Origin: Trichomonas tenax
Taxonomy: Eukaryota > Parabasalia > Trichomonadida > Trichomonadidae
NCBI GenBank assembly: GCA_023091735.1
Contig: JALKBU010000286.1
Coordinates: 1 to 51,574 of the forward strand
DNA: 51,574 nucleotides
Direction of reading: 5' to 3'
Positions 29,915 through 41,000 of this stretch are shown in pieces. How positions within the stretch are numbered: the stretch's first letter is position 1; each line of letters begins with the position of its first letter. The notes beneath the pieces are model-generated. The model was not told where the DNA came from, did no database searches, and saw only the letters and a program-made list of their open reading frames with translations. The translations under genes were made by a program, and so were the position numbers.

Positions 29915-32205
29915 TTGATGTAATAATTTTTTATCTCTATTGAAGTATAAAATTAATATTGAGAAATTTCTCGTGTTTATCAAATAAATATTTCTTTTAA
30001 TACCAATTAACCAACCCTTCATCACCTTCATCTCCTTTTTCGCAAAATGCTTAAATATTTTTTATGAAAATAATATCTTGCTTCATATTCTTTCATGAAT
30101 ATACAAACTGCATTAAAAGTTGGTAGTTAGTATAATTTTTGATTTACAACATCCATTATCTATATTTTGATTTAGATCAATTGTATATCTCTTGAATAAT
30201 TCCAAATCTATTACAGAACATTATAGAACCTGTAAGTGTGACTTGATTTTCGAGTAACTTTAGTAACCTTGCGCTGTAATTTTTTATCTCGATTTTTTTG
30301 TTTTATGTTAAATAATTTTGGACTATTCTATATAATATATACATAGCTTTGAGTGCTATATTGAATTCCCAGATGATAATTTCGTTATATCAATCAAAAA
30401 TCAAAAATATAGTCTATAAAGTGTATTTTACACTATAATAGGCATCAACACGAGATATAAAATAAGATCAAACAATTAAATATATATTATCACGCCTAAC
30501 TTCATCTGAAATGAAAAGATATCGTCTTCTTTCTCAGACGAGTCACAAAACACTGAATGTATTACATATATGTACTGAGTAGATGCAGTATACATGAATA
30601 AACAAGCGAAATGCAAAAAAATAATCTTGAAATTAAAACATGACACTTCAAAAATCGCGTAAAATAGCATTACTATGAGTGGCTCATATAGAGAAGACGA
30701 TGACAGTTGCAACGATAGTTAAGAGTAATCTCAAACTAAAAGTTTTTGGAATTATATAGACGTTGAATTTATGTCTTTGTTTTTTTAGACAATTTAAATA
30801 TGACAGATCGAATATATACGTTTAGGGATATTATATATTAAAAGATATACCGTTTTCGAGAAAAAATATGAAATTTCAAAATAATTTGTTCAAATTCGTT
30901 ATTATTTTTGCTGATTATAAAGACTTGGGTCTATAAAATCAATACATAGCTACACAATGATTGGATGATCAACCTAAAGCCTTGGAAATGAAAATGATCA
31001 AGGGAATGATTTGATTGATGCTCAGGGTGCAAAAAAAAAGGAATTATGGAAACGAAATATTCTCCAGTGCATGGAATAGACTAAAGTGAAGATATACGTC
31101 GTTACAACATTGATTTTGCTGCATATGATTGCAATAAAACAAATCTAAAATATAAATGGACAATATCAGAGATCACTGAAAACACTAAAATCATTCAAAG
31201 CATGAATACATCCAAGAGCTACCACTGGGAATGCGGAGAAATTGGCCAAAAATCAAACTTCGAAATATAGAAATGACTCTTAACATTCACAATTTTACAA
31301 AAAACTCATAATTTGAAATTCTTGAGTATTTAATTCGGAAAAATTAGCACAAAGTGAATACTTTACAAGACGATACATAAAATACATATGGAGGCAGAGA
31401 AAGTTTGACCTTGATGATGTTCTAACCATTCTCGTCCCTTCCACAATCACACACTCTGCTTTCTGTCCTACAGCAAAGAACCCTCCCGTTTCTCTTCTCG
31501 TTTTTCAACGAAAGAAATAATTTCATCACCTAAAAAGTACCATCAAAACAGCTGATTTTCTAGCCTCTTACTGTATATCGAATGGAGAATTGAAATATCA
31601 CTCCTTATCCTTGCTTTTCTTGTCTAATAAACACTTTTTTGTAAAGTATTTAATTTGTGCTACAATTTTGTCGGGTGATGCACACAAAATTGACATTTGA
31701 AGAATTTGATTTTATTTTAATCAAACTTCGAAGCTTATTTCTATATATTTCCAACTCATTTCTTCAACAATTTTTAATTTTGATTTTTGTTAAAAAACTG
31801 GCATAAGTTAATGATGATCAACAATAAAAAATGATTTTATCAAAAGTTGAGTCTCAAACCGTTTACGTAATTGAAAATGAATATCTATTACTTATGATCT
31901 AGCAATTGCATACTTCATTATTTTTTATAATGACATTTTATATAATTTTTCGTAAAAGCATATATATGGAGATACAATAATTAAATTCTGGCAACAAAAT
32001 CGTCTGACTGAGGTTTACAACAGATATTTATTCAAAAAATTCTGATGTTTATATACCACAATTTGCATTAAAGAATATTTTTATATTTGATGTTTTCTAA
32101 TTATCCACATTTCGAATAAAGTCCTCCATTTAAAATTCAATATACTTTCAAACATTTCTGAAGAAATGACATAAAATTGATATTGTTTTTGTTTCTAAAA
32201 ATTAA
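29915..32205. other. Gene desert of about 2.3 kb
   Basis: No gene supported. The only patch that looks unlike background is 31380-31510, which is less AT-rich. On the minus strand it has an open stretch without early ATG (ETGGFFAVGQKAECVIVEG and onward), perhaps a gene remnant or chance. Confidence 0.35.
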
Positions 32206-32206
32206 A

Positions 32207-32265
32207 TGCTTCCTTTGTTAGCTTCCCGAGCTTATAGCGCAAAGGTTATTGCACACGAGAGAAAC
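32207..32265 (+). pseudogene. Isolated copy of a signal-peptide-coding end
   Basis: From ATG at 32207 the sequence reads MLPLLASRAYSAKVIAHERN. The DNA is nearly identical to 33049-33091, the first coding part of the broken surface-protein gene downstream (LLASRAFSAKVIARD). Shared bases include AGCGCAAAGGTTATTGCAC. Similarity stops after about 45 bp. It appears to be a duplicated or left-behind 5-prime end of the same gene family. Confidence 0.55.
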
Positions 32266-32451
32266 CGAACTTTCCAAAAAGTGACAATAGGTCTAACCTT
32301 AAAATTAAATGGGGTGAGCATTCCATTTTTTTAAAAATATAAAGTATTGAATGTTATAGGAATACACTGCTTAATAGATAAAAAAAATATGAAATTGAAA
32401 AAGAATAATCGGTTTATTTGAAAAGCTAAAAATTAAGTTGGAACGAAAAAG

Positions 32452-32575
32452 TCTGCTGCAGCGCATGGACTCTGGCTCTTCGAAAGAGGATCCAGAGGAC
32501 GGTCGCTGCAGCAGATATCAATACAATTGGGCTGTGACAATAGCGCAGCCCAATTCTCAACATGTTCGCCTTTTT
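32452..32575 (+). ncRNA. Candidate structured RNA with two strong hairpins (H/ACA-like layout)
   Basis: Hairpin 1: TCTGCTGCAGCG (32452-32463) pairs perfectly with CGCTGCAGCAGA (32504-32515). A 6-by-6 internal loop follows, then CTCTGG with CCAGAG and CTCTT with AAGAG closing a tiny loop. Hairpin 2: AATTGGGCTGTG (525-536 in the same thousand) pairs with CGCAGCCCAATT (32544-32555) around a 7-base loop, with one G-T pair. Between them is ATACAA, fitting the H box pattern ANANNA, and an ACA lies at 32560-32562, about 5 bases after hairpin 2. A T6 run follows at about 32571. The GC content is exceptional for this desert. It could be a snoRNA, another small RNA, or part of the adjacent hairpin repeats; the second hairpin is short for H/ACA. 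Confidence 0.35.
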
Positions 32576-32598
32576 TAAGGGAGATCTTTTTTGATGCA

Positions 32599-32650
32599 AT
32601 CACAGTGCTGATCCATGCATCACTCCAATATGATGGATCAGCACTGTGAT
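32599..32650. repeat. Perfect 18-bp hairpin, member of the dispersed hairpin family
   Basis: ATCACAGTGCTGATCCAT (32599-32616) is perfectly complementary to 32633-32650. The loop is GCATCACTCCAATATG, whose core is identical to the loop of the hairpin at 24356-24444. The right arm continues as TTCAGC, as in the second hairpin at 24564. Confidence 0.8.
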
Positions 32651-32659
32651 TTCAGCGTG

Positions 32660-32930
32660 AATGCAATTTTAATGTGCGGATAATTTGTGTTTCTTGTCTT
32701 TTTGAAATAAACATGAAAATAAATGCTATACCGATTACTCGTTGATGTGTAGTGTGTATAGCATCAGCATTCATGGATACTCCCACAAAGTCCAAATTCA
32801 CAAAATATCCGCACTTTTATTTTGCTTTTGAGCAGAAATGAATATAATGCTCAACTATGTGGGGCATATCTATCATTGTGCATCCCCATATGATAGACCA
32901 TCACTGTTATTTCAGTCCATAACCTGCCTT
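32660..32930. repeat. Diverged copy of the hairpin element
   Basis: The order of fragments seen at 24308-24790 recurs in worn form: GTGCGGATAATTTG (compare GTGCAGATAATTTG at 24582), ATCAGCATTCATGGATACT (compare the outer arm), AAAGTCCA, TTTTGAGCAGAAATG, and a weak hairpin around 32855-32925 ending ATCACTGTTATTTCAG. Confidence 0.5.
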
Positions 32931-33048
32931 GACACCTTCATATTTACATGACAATATGTCACTTTTCGATATCACCCCTTGATTAAAGTAACACTTTTTG
33001 GGTTGTTACTTTTCGAAAAAGTTTGTTTTTCTTCCTTTTCTTTCTTTT

Positions 33049-36000
33049 TGTTAGCTTCACGGGCTTTTAGCGCAAAGGTTATTGCACGTGATACATTTCT
33101 CCCTGGTGGTAAGGCTGCGTTTCACCTTCAATATACTGATGATGATGGAAAACCATCATTTCTCACAACTTCAGGCGTTTGTGTCGTTATGCGCGAAAGA
33201 GATGCAGATAGAAACGCACAAGAGACGTTACACCGCTTTGCTAAGACACAGAAAGAGATCGAAGTTAAAGATAAATACAGGATTACTTTATCTTGGGAAC
33301 AAAACAGGAATCCAAACTGCACTCAAGTCAATTTATTTCGTCCAGAACTTCGATTTCCTCAATCCATTTAGCTTCGATATTAGCGTTTTTGCAGATGTTA
33401 AAATTAGAAGATAAAGAGCGCTATGCGATGTTTGTGCTTAATGAAACAAACTTCCCAACAGTCACTCATATTTACGTGGCATCTAAGTCTACAGAGAATA
33501 TGGACCTTGATTACTATCCATATTGGGACAGCTTCGCTACCGAAACTAATGACGATTCCTTTCTTTCCTTCTCTTGGCAGAGACAGACAGTTCCTGCTGA
33601 TGGCAGTGAAACATACGGATTCATTGTTGTTCCTTCAAGCACATATGCAAGACAACCTTTCCTCCATCTTATATCAGAAAAGAAAGATCAGTATCCTGCC
33701 ACATGGACTTTGCAATTTGAGCTCCTCGAATACGATCACGATGAAGTTAAAGTCTTTTATGAATTCAATGGAGTTGCACAGCAATTTGATTACTTCAGGT
33801 CCGATAGTGCAGAGACATTCTGAAAGGTTTTCTATAAGCCTATTAAGTTCGAAGCAGACCAATTAAAGTTCCATTACAAAGCCTGGGCAGTTGACAGTTT
33901 AGGATATATGTTCACAGTTCTTGAAGGAGACCTCATTAGAACGGGTGGAGTCACTCCAAAGATGAACGTCGACACAGAGCCTTCAGCAATATACTCCTCA
34001 GGTGATAAGATTCATGTTGCTGGCAGAGTTGACGATGAACATCGAATTCGATAACGGGTATAATTATACTTACGGGCAGATTGATACAAGGCCTGATGGA
34101 TTGGAAACATTTGATGCTGAAATCACTGTTCCAAATTTGGATTATACTAAACCACATAAGCTCTATCTTTGGGCTCAAGATAGACTGCAATTAACTTCGC
34201 ACATTCACGAATTTAATTTCAGAATGTTGCCACCAACAAACCAAGATATTAATTCTGCTTTCCTTTCAGATCCAAGATTTCAAAAAGGCGATGAAATAGT
34301 TATCTTTGGTGATTTCATCGATCCAGATGTTGGGCAACCTGTTTCTATATTTGCATATTGGAACGGAGCTCTCGAAGGAGTTAAACTTGGCGAAGTTGAA
34401 GCCACTGGTTACACAGAACCTTTTTGCCTTCTTCTTCAATGTTCCCCAAGATGCTGTTCCTAAGAAGTATCCTATCCAACTCGAAGCTGTTGATGCCGCA
34501 GGGAAGAAATCATTTACGAGAGTACAATCAGATGCCGAATACGGTTTCATTGCTGTCCCAACAAACACAGTAAAGAAGGTTCAGCTCCCAATATCAGTAA
34601 CACTTAGATTCGAAGCAATTAATTACGACAATGAGACTATTACCGTCAAATTGAACCTCAATGGAACAGAAACAACCAGAACATTCGAAACAGATCCAGC
34701 AACATAAACTTATTCTAAAATATTCGATGTCCCGATTGTCATGGGCACAGGATTACGCTTCACATACTCAGCTTATGCCATTGATGGCTCTGGATTCAAA
34801 TCATCGGTTATCGAAAACACTTTAATTGCATTGGGCGCAAATCCACCAGTTTTGCGCATCACTAAAGAGCCATTATCCGAATATCAACCAAATGACTACA
34901 TCAGGATCTCAGGTGCTGTAGAAGACGAACGCGAAGCTTTCCTCAAGTACAGATTCAACGATAGAGCACCAAAAGATGATTATTCAATTGATACAACTGA
35001 TCCAGATTACCAGGAATTCAACACATCAATTCCAGTTCCAAGGTATCTTCCATTAGGTGTTAAACACACACTTTGGTAATGGGCCCAAGAAAATCGTGAA
35101 TACTTAGGCGACTTCACTTCCGAAAACTCACCAGTACCATGAGCTTTCTTCTTCAACATTCCGGACAGAAATCCAGGAACATACACAATTAAAATCGAAG
35201 CAGAAAATAACACAGGATTGAAGACTGTTGAAGCAGTCAATGTTTCAATTAAGATCTATGATCCTAATGCTCCACCAGAGGTTAGACAGTTCGGAACTAT
35301 TGTTGATATCAGCTCGACAACAATTAAACCAGGCAGCAATGCTTTGTTCAACTTGAACTACAACAATACAGATGGCAATATGAGAATCATGTCATACAAC
35401 AACGAAGGTTTCTACGCTGCATTCAGATTCTACAGCGGTTACCAAGCTCTTGACACACACGTCATCAAGTACTCTGATGGACAACAAGAAACAGTTGAAG
35501 ATGTCACCGTTCATTACCATTCTGAATTAGATCAATTCACAGGATATCTTCGGCTTATTTTCGATGTTACGAACACAAGCTACAAGAAGAGATACATTGA
35601 TCTCGGTATTTTCATAGATTCAGACCTCTCAGGTGATGATAACAGTGTAATTAAAATGAGTCCAGATAGCAGAGGTTTCGTTGTGTCATCCAAGAATCCA
35701 GAACTTCACTATACAATCTTCACAAGGAGCTACGATCCATTCCCAGATGTTAGCTATCACTTCTTGAAGGATGTTCCAAGAACAGGAACCGGCAAAATCC
35801 CTGTTTCAGAGATGCCATTCTTCAACAAGTCCGATGCCACAGAGTATTCTGGAAGCAACGCAATGTATTCATTCTCATGGAAGAGAAGAGCAATTCCAGC
35901 AGGCACAACAACATTGGGTGTAACAGTTGCTCCACACGACATCATTAAGACACCAGCAAGAGTCATCGATGAAACACCAAAGAAGGCATATTACAATCCT

Positions 36001-36183
36001 AACGAAGAGGTCAAACTATCATTCAAGATCATGGATGGTGATGTTGGAGAGTTAATGTACTACATCGTGAACTTGAACGGAACAGACACTTTGTACAATT
36101 TCACAGATACAAAGGATCCATTTTATCACAACCAAATAATCAATATTGGAAACGGTCAATACTTCCAATACTTAGACACCTAA
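33049..36183 (+). pseudogene. Large repeat-containing surface/secreted protein gene, broken by several stops and frameshifts
   Basis: Coding begins in one frame without ATG (FLLASRAFSAKVIARDTFLP, signal-peptide-like). It shifts frame about 33295-33400 and reads through a TGA at 33821-33823. It shifts near 34040 and again near 34420, then stays in one frame to TAA at 36181 despite stops at 34705 (TAA), 35077 (TAA) and 35140 (TGA). The protein consists of tandem beta-rich modules with repeating phrases: FSWQRQTVPADG and FSWKRRAIPAGT, GFIVVPSS, GFIAVPTN and GVTVAPHD, YLWAQDR and WAQENREYLGD, and VNLNGT or LNLNGTE. N-glycosylation sequons are frequent. It resembles the very long extracellular proteins of trichomonads; no membrane anchor remains, so the 3-prime end is probably lost too. 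Composition is normal for genes here, so inactivation looks recent. Confidence 0.7.
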
Positions 36184-36189
36184 ATTTAT

Positions 36190-37480
36190 GGATAGCTCTA
36201 CATTGGTTTTAGGCTTTCGTCTACGTGAATTGATAGCATAACTGTCTCCCCTTGCGTTATTTCGTGTAAATGCCCTAAAGCTTTCATATGTTTTTCAAAA
36301 ATCGAGGAATTTTTGAGTAATAATTAATTTATTTTTATGCTTAATATTCATATACCAATGTTTTGTTGTGAAATTCATATTTGTGTGAGATCATGTTCAA
36401 AAACATGTATTTTCAATTTATTTTGGCATTACAGCGATCTTAGTACTACAAATAATGCAAATTATACCTTGAAATCGAGAAATATGCAAATTTTGTTGAT
36501 TTTTTTTAATTTTTTTTCTCCTTGTTAGTATTTTGAAACTTTATTACCAAAATGCTGCTAAGTGATGATTGGCAAATGAATTAATGCAAGAAAAAGGGGT
36601 CCTAATGATCACATCACTCGTGTTTTTTGAAAAAATCACATTTGTTTTTCAAAGTCCATGAATTTTAAGTTTTGATTGATTTTTAAGCGAGAGATATTAA
36701 TGAATCTCCACTAATATGCTATGTGATAAGAATTGAATATCATTGTAAATCTAGATCTCTCTATCTTGAAAAGCATCAAATTATGGGAAATACGTTTTTT
36801 AGACAATCTCATAGAATATTTTGAGAGCCTATATTTGGCCATAGCGGACCTTTAAATTGAGAAGAATAGAGCCGGAAAATTTGAAAAGAATCATCATTAT
36901 TTTTGGGAGAATAACACACAGAGCTTATGTGTGAACACTTGGAATACTTTTTTTCTAAAAAAGCATATTTGTGATTAGATTTACCTATTTATCATCGACA
37001 ACAACATATTTTACGTTATAAAAATGCTATACAATGGGAATATAATATATTATAATGAGTAAAGCACATCATGGCAAATCAATGTCTTTGATGCACGATA
37101 TATCTAATATTTTAATGAAATATAGACTTTGTGAGCTAATTCTTTAATATATCATGCACAACGTGATTTTGTACATTGTGGTTCAATAACTTAACAAAAA
37201 GTTAATCCAATGAGTTAAAAAACGAGTTTCGCCGAATTTACGTATAAAAATTTAATTGCCCATATGGGACTGGGACAAAATAGAACAACGTGCTTTTCTG
37301 ATATGTAACTTATTTTTGACATGTAAAGTCAGAATGTTAAAATAAAGGAAAGTGACGTGATTACGCGGGAAAAATGGAAAGTGTCAATAGGTTGAAATGG
37401 ATTGAACTCAATGTTGGAAGCCAAAGAATACTTCATTATGAGTAGTTGTGACCTCATTGTGAAGGATGACCTGGTGATCT
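36190..37480. other. Intergenic region with scattered foldback-end fragments
   Basis: No gene. Near 37310-37385 there is TTTTTGACATGTAAAGTC, GGAAAGTGACGTG and GAAAGTGTCAATAGG, which resemble the ends of the foldback element at 2186 and the sequence at 32280. A loose inverted pair TGCACGATATAT / ATATATCATGCA lies near 37100-37160. Confidence 0.45.
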
Positions 37481-37497
37481 AGCAGAGATGCATCCAG

Positions 37498-38040
37498 ATG
37501 CTTATTCAACAGAAGCATGATTCGATGCATGGCGAGGTCGGCCTGAGACTTCCAAAGCCCTCGAGTGGCCAGGCCTTAACAAGAACATACTTATTGATTC
37601 AATTTTTAATACACATTACATTTTCACTTTTGATATTAATATATTATTATTATTTTTTTTTTTCTATTTTTTATTTTTTCACCGATAACTTTTTCATTAC
37701 AAGATTATTTTCATATTATTACTTATTCTCATAATTATTAATATATCATTAAATTCATAATTAATTGTTCTTGAATCATGAATTAGATAATGTTTTCATA
37801 TTACGTTCATTTTATATATTGATTTATATTATTTAGATTCTCAATTTGATCCTTATATTCTTTGTAAAATTCGTTTTTATTAAATTTTTATTTTTTTTTT
37901 CTTCAAATTATTCGTTTATAATTCATATTTACTATGCAAGAAGGAATAATTTCGACCGGGTTTCTTGGTTTGGAGTGCAACAAAAACTTGCAATGAATTA
38001 CGTTTATGGTCTTCATACTCTGCGTGGAGTTTCAATCTAT
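37498..38040. other. T-rich intergenic stretch with a GC-richer island at 37450-37580
   Basis: A short GC-richer patch (GAGGTCGGCCTGAGACTTCC and following) stands out from a T-rich background and opens a 78-codon frame that quickly becomes poly-Phe/Tyr/Leu; I do not accept that frame as a gene. The second frame at 37846-38238 overlaps the dispersed repeat and is also not accepted. Confidence 0.4.
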
Positions 38041-38049
38041 AAATGTCAG

Positions 38050-38191
38050 TATTGGTTAGACTACAAAGATATTTATATCACTTTTTATAAAGGTAACAAT
38101 TTGCCCGCACAAAAAAGTGACAGTTTATTCATGAAAAGTGACTTTAAGGTTCTCTGCCACTTTTTGATGTTCACTTTTGTCCTAGACTCAT
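38050..38191. repeat. Dispersed repeat, copy 2
   Basis: Same-orientation copy of 24-160, with the same AAAAGTGAC and GTCACTTTT motifs and CCTAGACTC in place of CATAGACTC at the right edge. It ends about 330 bases before the ubiquitin protease start. Confidence 0.8.
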
Positions 38192-38524
38192 TGCCCATAT
38201 TAGTGAAAGAAATTGAATTATGTTTTATTGACTTTTAAAGGTAGAAATATATTTAAACATATAAAAATTTTGTTCTGTAAAGGTTTTCGCGGTTGAAAAC
38301 ATAAAATATTTTATTGAGAATTTGAGTTGTAAAAATATATCAAAAAGGATTTATAAATTATATTATATTGGAATATTTTAGATCAAATATGATAGTGTCG
38401 TTGAATGATTATGGATTTTTTAAATTAATATTAATATCATCAAATCAAAAATAAAAATTGAAATTTATATGGGAAATAGGTATAATTGAATCCATTTTTA
38501 CCATTTTTAAGTTCATTTTTTTAA

Positions 38525-40642
38525 ATGTTGTCAAATGTTTCCGATCGATTTAAAGAGATCGAGAAACTGATTGCAACAACTCAATACAACGAAAACGATA
38601 GAGCTTTTGCAATTACGTCGAAATGGTATAACGCGTTTCAAGAAGCAGCAGAACAAAAAAATAATTTCTTTCAGAAGAAAATAATGAACAATATATCAGA
38701 CAACGATAACAGACTCGACCCATTGCTCGCTTATAAATACGATTACTTCATTGTTCCTGAAAAAGCATGGATGTTATTAAAATCTTGGTACCAATTCAAC
38801 AAAGAAGTGCCGATTCCTGTATTTCTCAACAAAAATACAAATGAATACACTCCATGCATCTTTCCTAAAGAAGTAATCGTGAATTATCAAGAATCCGAAC
38901 AAAAAATAATTCTTTCTGAAGATTCTACTGTGCAAGATGTGATAGACAACATTAGATACAAACTAGTAACAAATAACTACAGACTTTACGACTATTGGAT
39001 GAATAATAAAGGAAGTGAAATTGATCCATCGATAAAACTCAAAGATTTAACGAATAATCAATGCATATACTTTCTATTTGCGAGCCCTGAATATGCTATT
39101 CAGTTAAACATCCCTGTTCACGGTGACTGTGGCTTGGAAAATGTTGGTCAAACTTGTTATATGAACTCTATTATACAGTGCTTAGCACACTGTCCAACAA
39201 TCACAGAATACTTCTTATCAAAGGATGTCCTCAACAATTTGAACAACTCAAGCGAAGAATATCCACTAACAACATGTTTCATCAACATTTTGGACAAAAT
39301 ATGGAATGGAACAGAGCCTTTTGCTCGAATGTTAGAGTTTAAGCAAACATTTGGAAAACTCAATGAAATATTTAGCACAATGCAGCAGCAGGACGCCTGC
39401 GAATTCTTGATTTGTTTTCTCGAAATACTCTCGAAATCTTTCATCAAAAAGGAGAAATCTATAAAAGAAGAAAAAGAACCACAAGAGCAAAAAGAAATAG
39501 TGATTAAAACAGAAGGTATAAAAGAGAAGGAAATTAAAGAGAAAGAAAATGAAGAAATGCTTGAAAAGAAACTAATCGAAGAAACAACACAAAACCAAAT
39601 AGATAATAACTTTATTGGAAATACTTTCTTCGGAATGCTCAAAGTTGTTTCTTCTTGTCCAAAATGTAATCACAAATACATAAATTTCACTCCATTCTCC
39701 GAATTAACGCTTCGTTTGCCTTCTGAGAATTCTCTAATATATGTTATATATTTCTCCAAGGATATGAAAGAAAGCAAAGATTTTTACATCCAGAAGTCTC
39801 CAAATACTGAAAGTTTGTACCAAAGCATAGTATTTGAAACCGAAGTCAAAAGTCTTTTATTTGTATCTGAAGAAGGAAAATTTTGCACTCTAAGCCCAGA
39901 TATGCCATATATCTTTGCATATGAGGATCCGAAAGAAGAAAATATTAACTATATCGTTGCCAAAGTGGATGGTTTAGTTCCGCTTGTTATCGGATTGAGT
40001 GATATATCAGATAATGCAAAAATAAATTCAGAAGTTTCATCAAGAATCCAAGAAATTGCACACACACAACCATCAGCTTTAACCATCCCTCCAACTTTGA
40101 CAAAATCGCAGATGTTTGAAAATTGCATAGAAGAACAAATCAAATTTGATGTGCTTTTCCCACCTCAGAACTTACTTATTGATCATACGCTAACAATAGA
40201 TCACTGCTTGAAGTCGACGACAATGACAACAATTCTTGATGACAAAAACTTGTGGTGCTGCCAAAACTGCGGTGAAAATGTGAGAGCTTATCGAAAGACA
40301 ACCATTCACAAGGTACCACCAATTCTCGCAGTTCACTTGCTAAGGTTTGAGTATGATGGTGTGAAATATAATTATAATAAAGATTCAAGAAAGGTTACAT
40401 ATGGTAGCAAATTGAAACTTTCAGATTACGTCACGCAGCACAATGGCGATGACACATACGAGCTTTTTGGTGTTGTCATTCATAGAGGATCAATGCTAAG
40501 CGGTCACTACACTTCAGTTTGCAAGTTTAATAATAGAGTTTGCTTGTTTAATGACCACACGGTTGAAGAGTGCAAAGAAGCCGATATGTTTAATGATAAC
40601 GCTTATATAATGTTTTATAAGTTGGTTCAACAGGACCAATGA
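38525..40642 (+). CDS. Ubiquitin-specific protease with N-terminal DUSP domain (USP4/11/15-like)
   Basis: 705 residues; ATG with TCATTTTTTTAA directly upstream. A DUSP-like domain comes first (YKYDYFIVPEKAWMLLKSWY, residues about 70-120), then a ubiquitin-like segment (about 125-190). The catalytic USP domain has the Cys box GLENVGQTCYMNS (Cys211), QQDACEFL, zinc-binding CPKC (378, 381) and CQNC (579, 582), HLLRFEYDG, the His box GSMLSGHYTS (His661) and LFNDHTV (Asp677), ending in AYIMFYK. A Lys/Glu-rich insert lies about residues 308-355. All catalytic residues are intact, so it should be an active cysteine protease removing ubiquitin from proteins. The order DUSP, UBL, USP is that of the USP4/15 group. 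Confidence 0.93.
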   Translation: MLSNVSDRFKEIEKLIATTQYNENDRAFAITSKWYNAFQEAAEQKNNFFQKKIMNNISDNDNRLDPLLAYKYDYFIVPEKAWMLLKSWYQFNKEVPIPVFLNKNTNEYTPCIFPKEVIVNYQESEQKIILSEDSTVQDVIDNIRYKLVTNNYRLYDYWMNNKGSEIDPSIKLKDLTNNQCIYFLFASPEYAIQLNIPVHGDCGLENVGQTCYMNSIIQCLAHCPTITEYFLSKDVLNNLNNSSEEYPLTTCFINILDKIWNGTEPFARMLEFKQTFGKLNEIFSTMQQQDACEFLICFLEILSKSFIKKEKSIKEEKEPQEQKEIVIKTEGIKEKEIKEKENEEMLEKKLIEETTQNQIDNNFIGNTFFGMLKVVSSCPKCNHKYINFTPFSELTLRLPSENSLIYVIYFSKDMKESKDFYIQKSPNTESLYQSIVFETEVKSLLFVSEEGKFCTLSPDMPYIFAYEDPKEENINYIVAKVDGLVPLVIGLSDISDNAKINSEVSSRIQEIAHTQPSALTIPPTLTKSQMFENCIEEQIKFDVLFPPQNLLIDHTLTIDHCLKSTTMTTILDDKNLWCCQNCGENVRAYRKTTIHKVPPILAVHLLRFEYDGVKYNYNKDSRKVTYGSKLKLSDYVTQHNGDDTYELFGVVIHRGSMLSGHYTSVCKFNNRVCLFNDHTVEECKEADMFNDNAYIMFYKLVQQDQ

Positions 40643-40644
40643 TT

Positions 40645-41000
40645 GAAATTTTGTTTGATATGTTTTATAAACTATCTTTCTGTTTGTTTTTATCATCAAA
40701 TATAATTAATTTTATTATCAATTGATAAAACAAATCATTAATCATAAATTATAGCAGACATTAAAGTTCCTAAACTGTTTATTATTTATCAATAGTAAAA
40801 AATCATTTTTCTTTGATATTTAAATTGATGAATAAAAACTATGAATTAGAATATCATTAAAATACATTTTCAAGTAAATGCTCATTGATGAGGATCATTT
40901 AAACTTAACAAACAAGTGAATATTGAATTAGTAAAATCAAATAAGTAAAAACAAGACATATTCTAATTCATTTCATGCAGAAATCTTGAGTGTGATAAAA
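40645..41000. other. Convergent intergenic stretch, nothing recognised
   Basis: About 350 bases of AT-rich sequence between the 3-prime ends of two convergent genes. No gene or repeat seen. Confidence 0.5.

Noticed and set aside
31300..31510. Less AT-rich minus-strand patch that reads like protein
   Set aside because: Only about 60 codons without a start and no support from neighbours; noted in the desert entry but not called a gene.
37498..37734. Open frame starting in the GC-richer island
   Set aside because: After about 35 codons it becomes low-complexity Phe/Tyr/Leu from a T-rich tract; no ATG-linked initiator and no family match.
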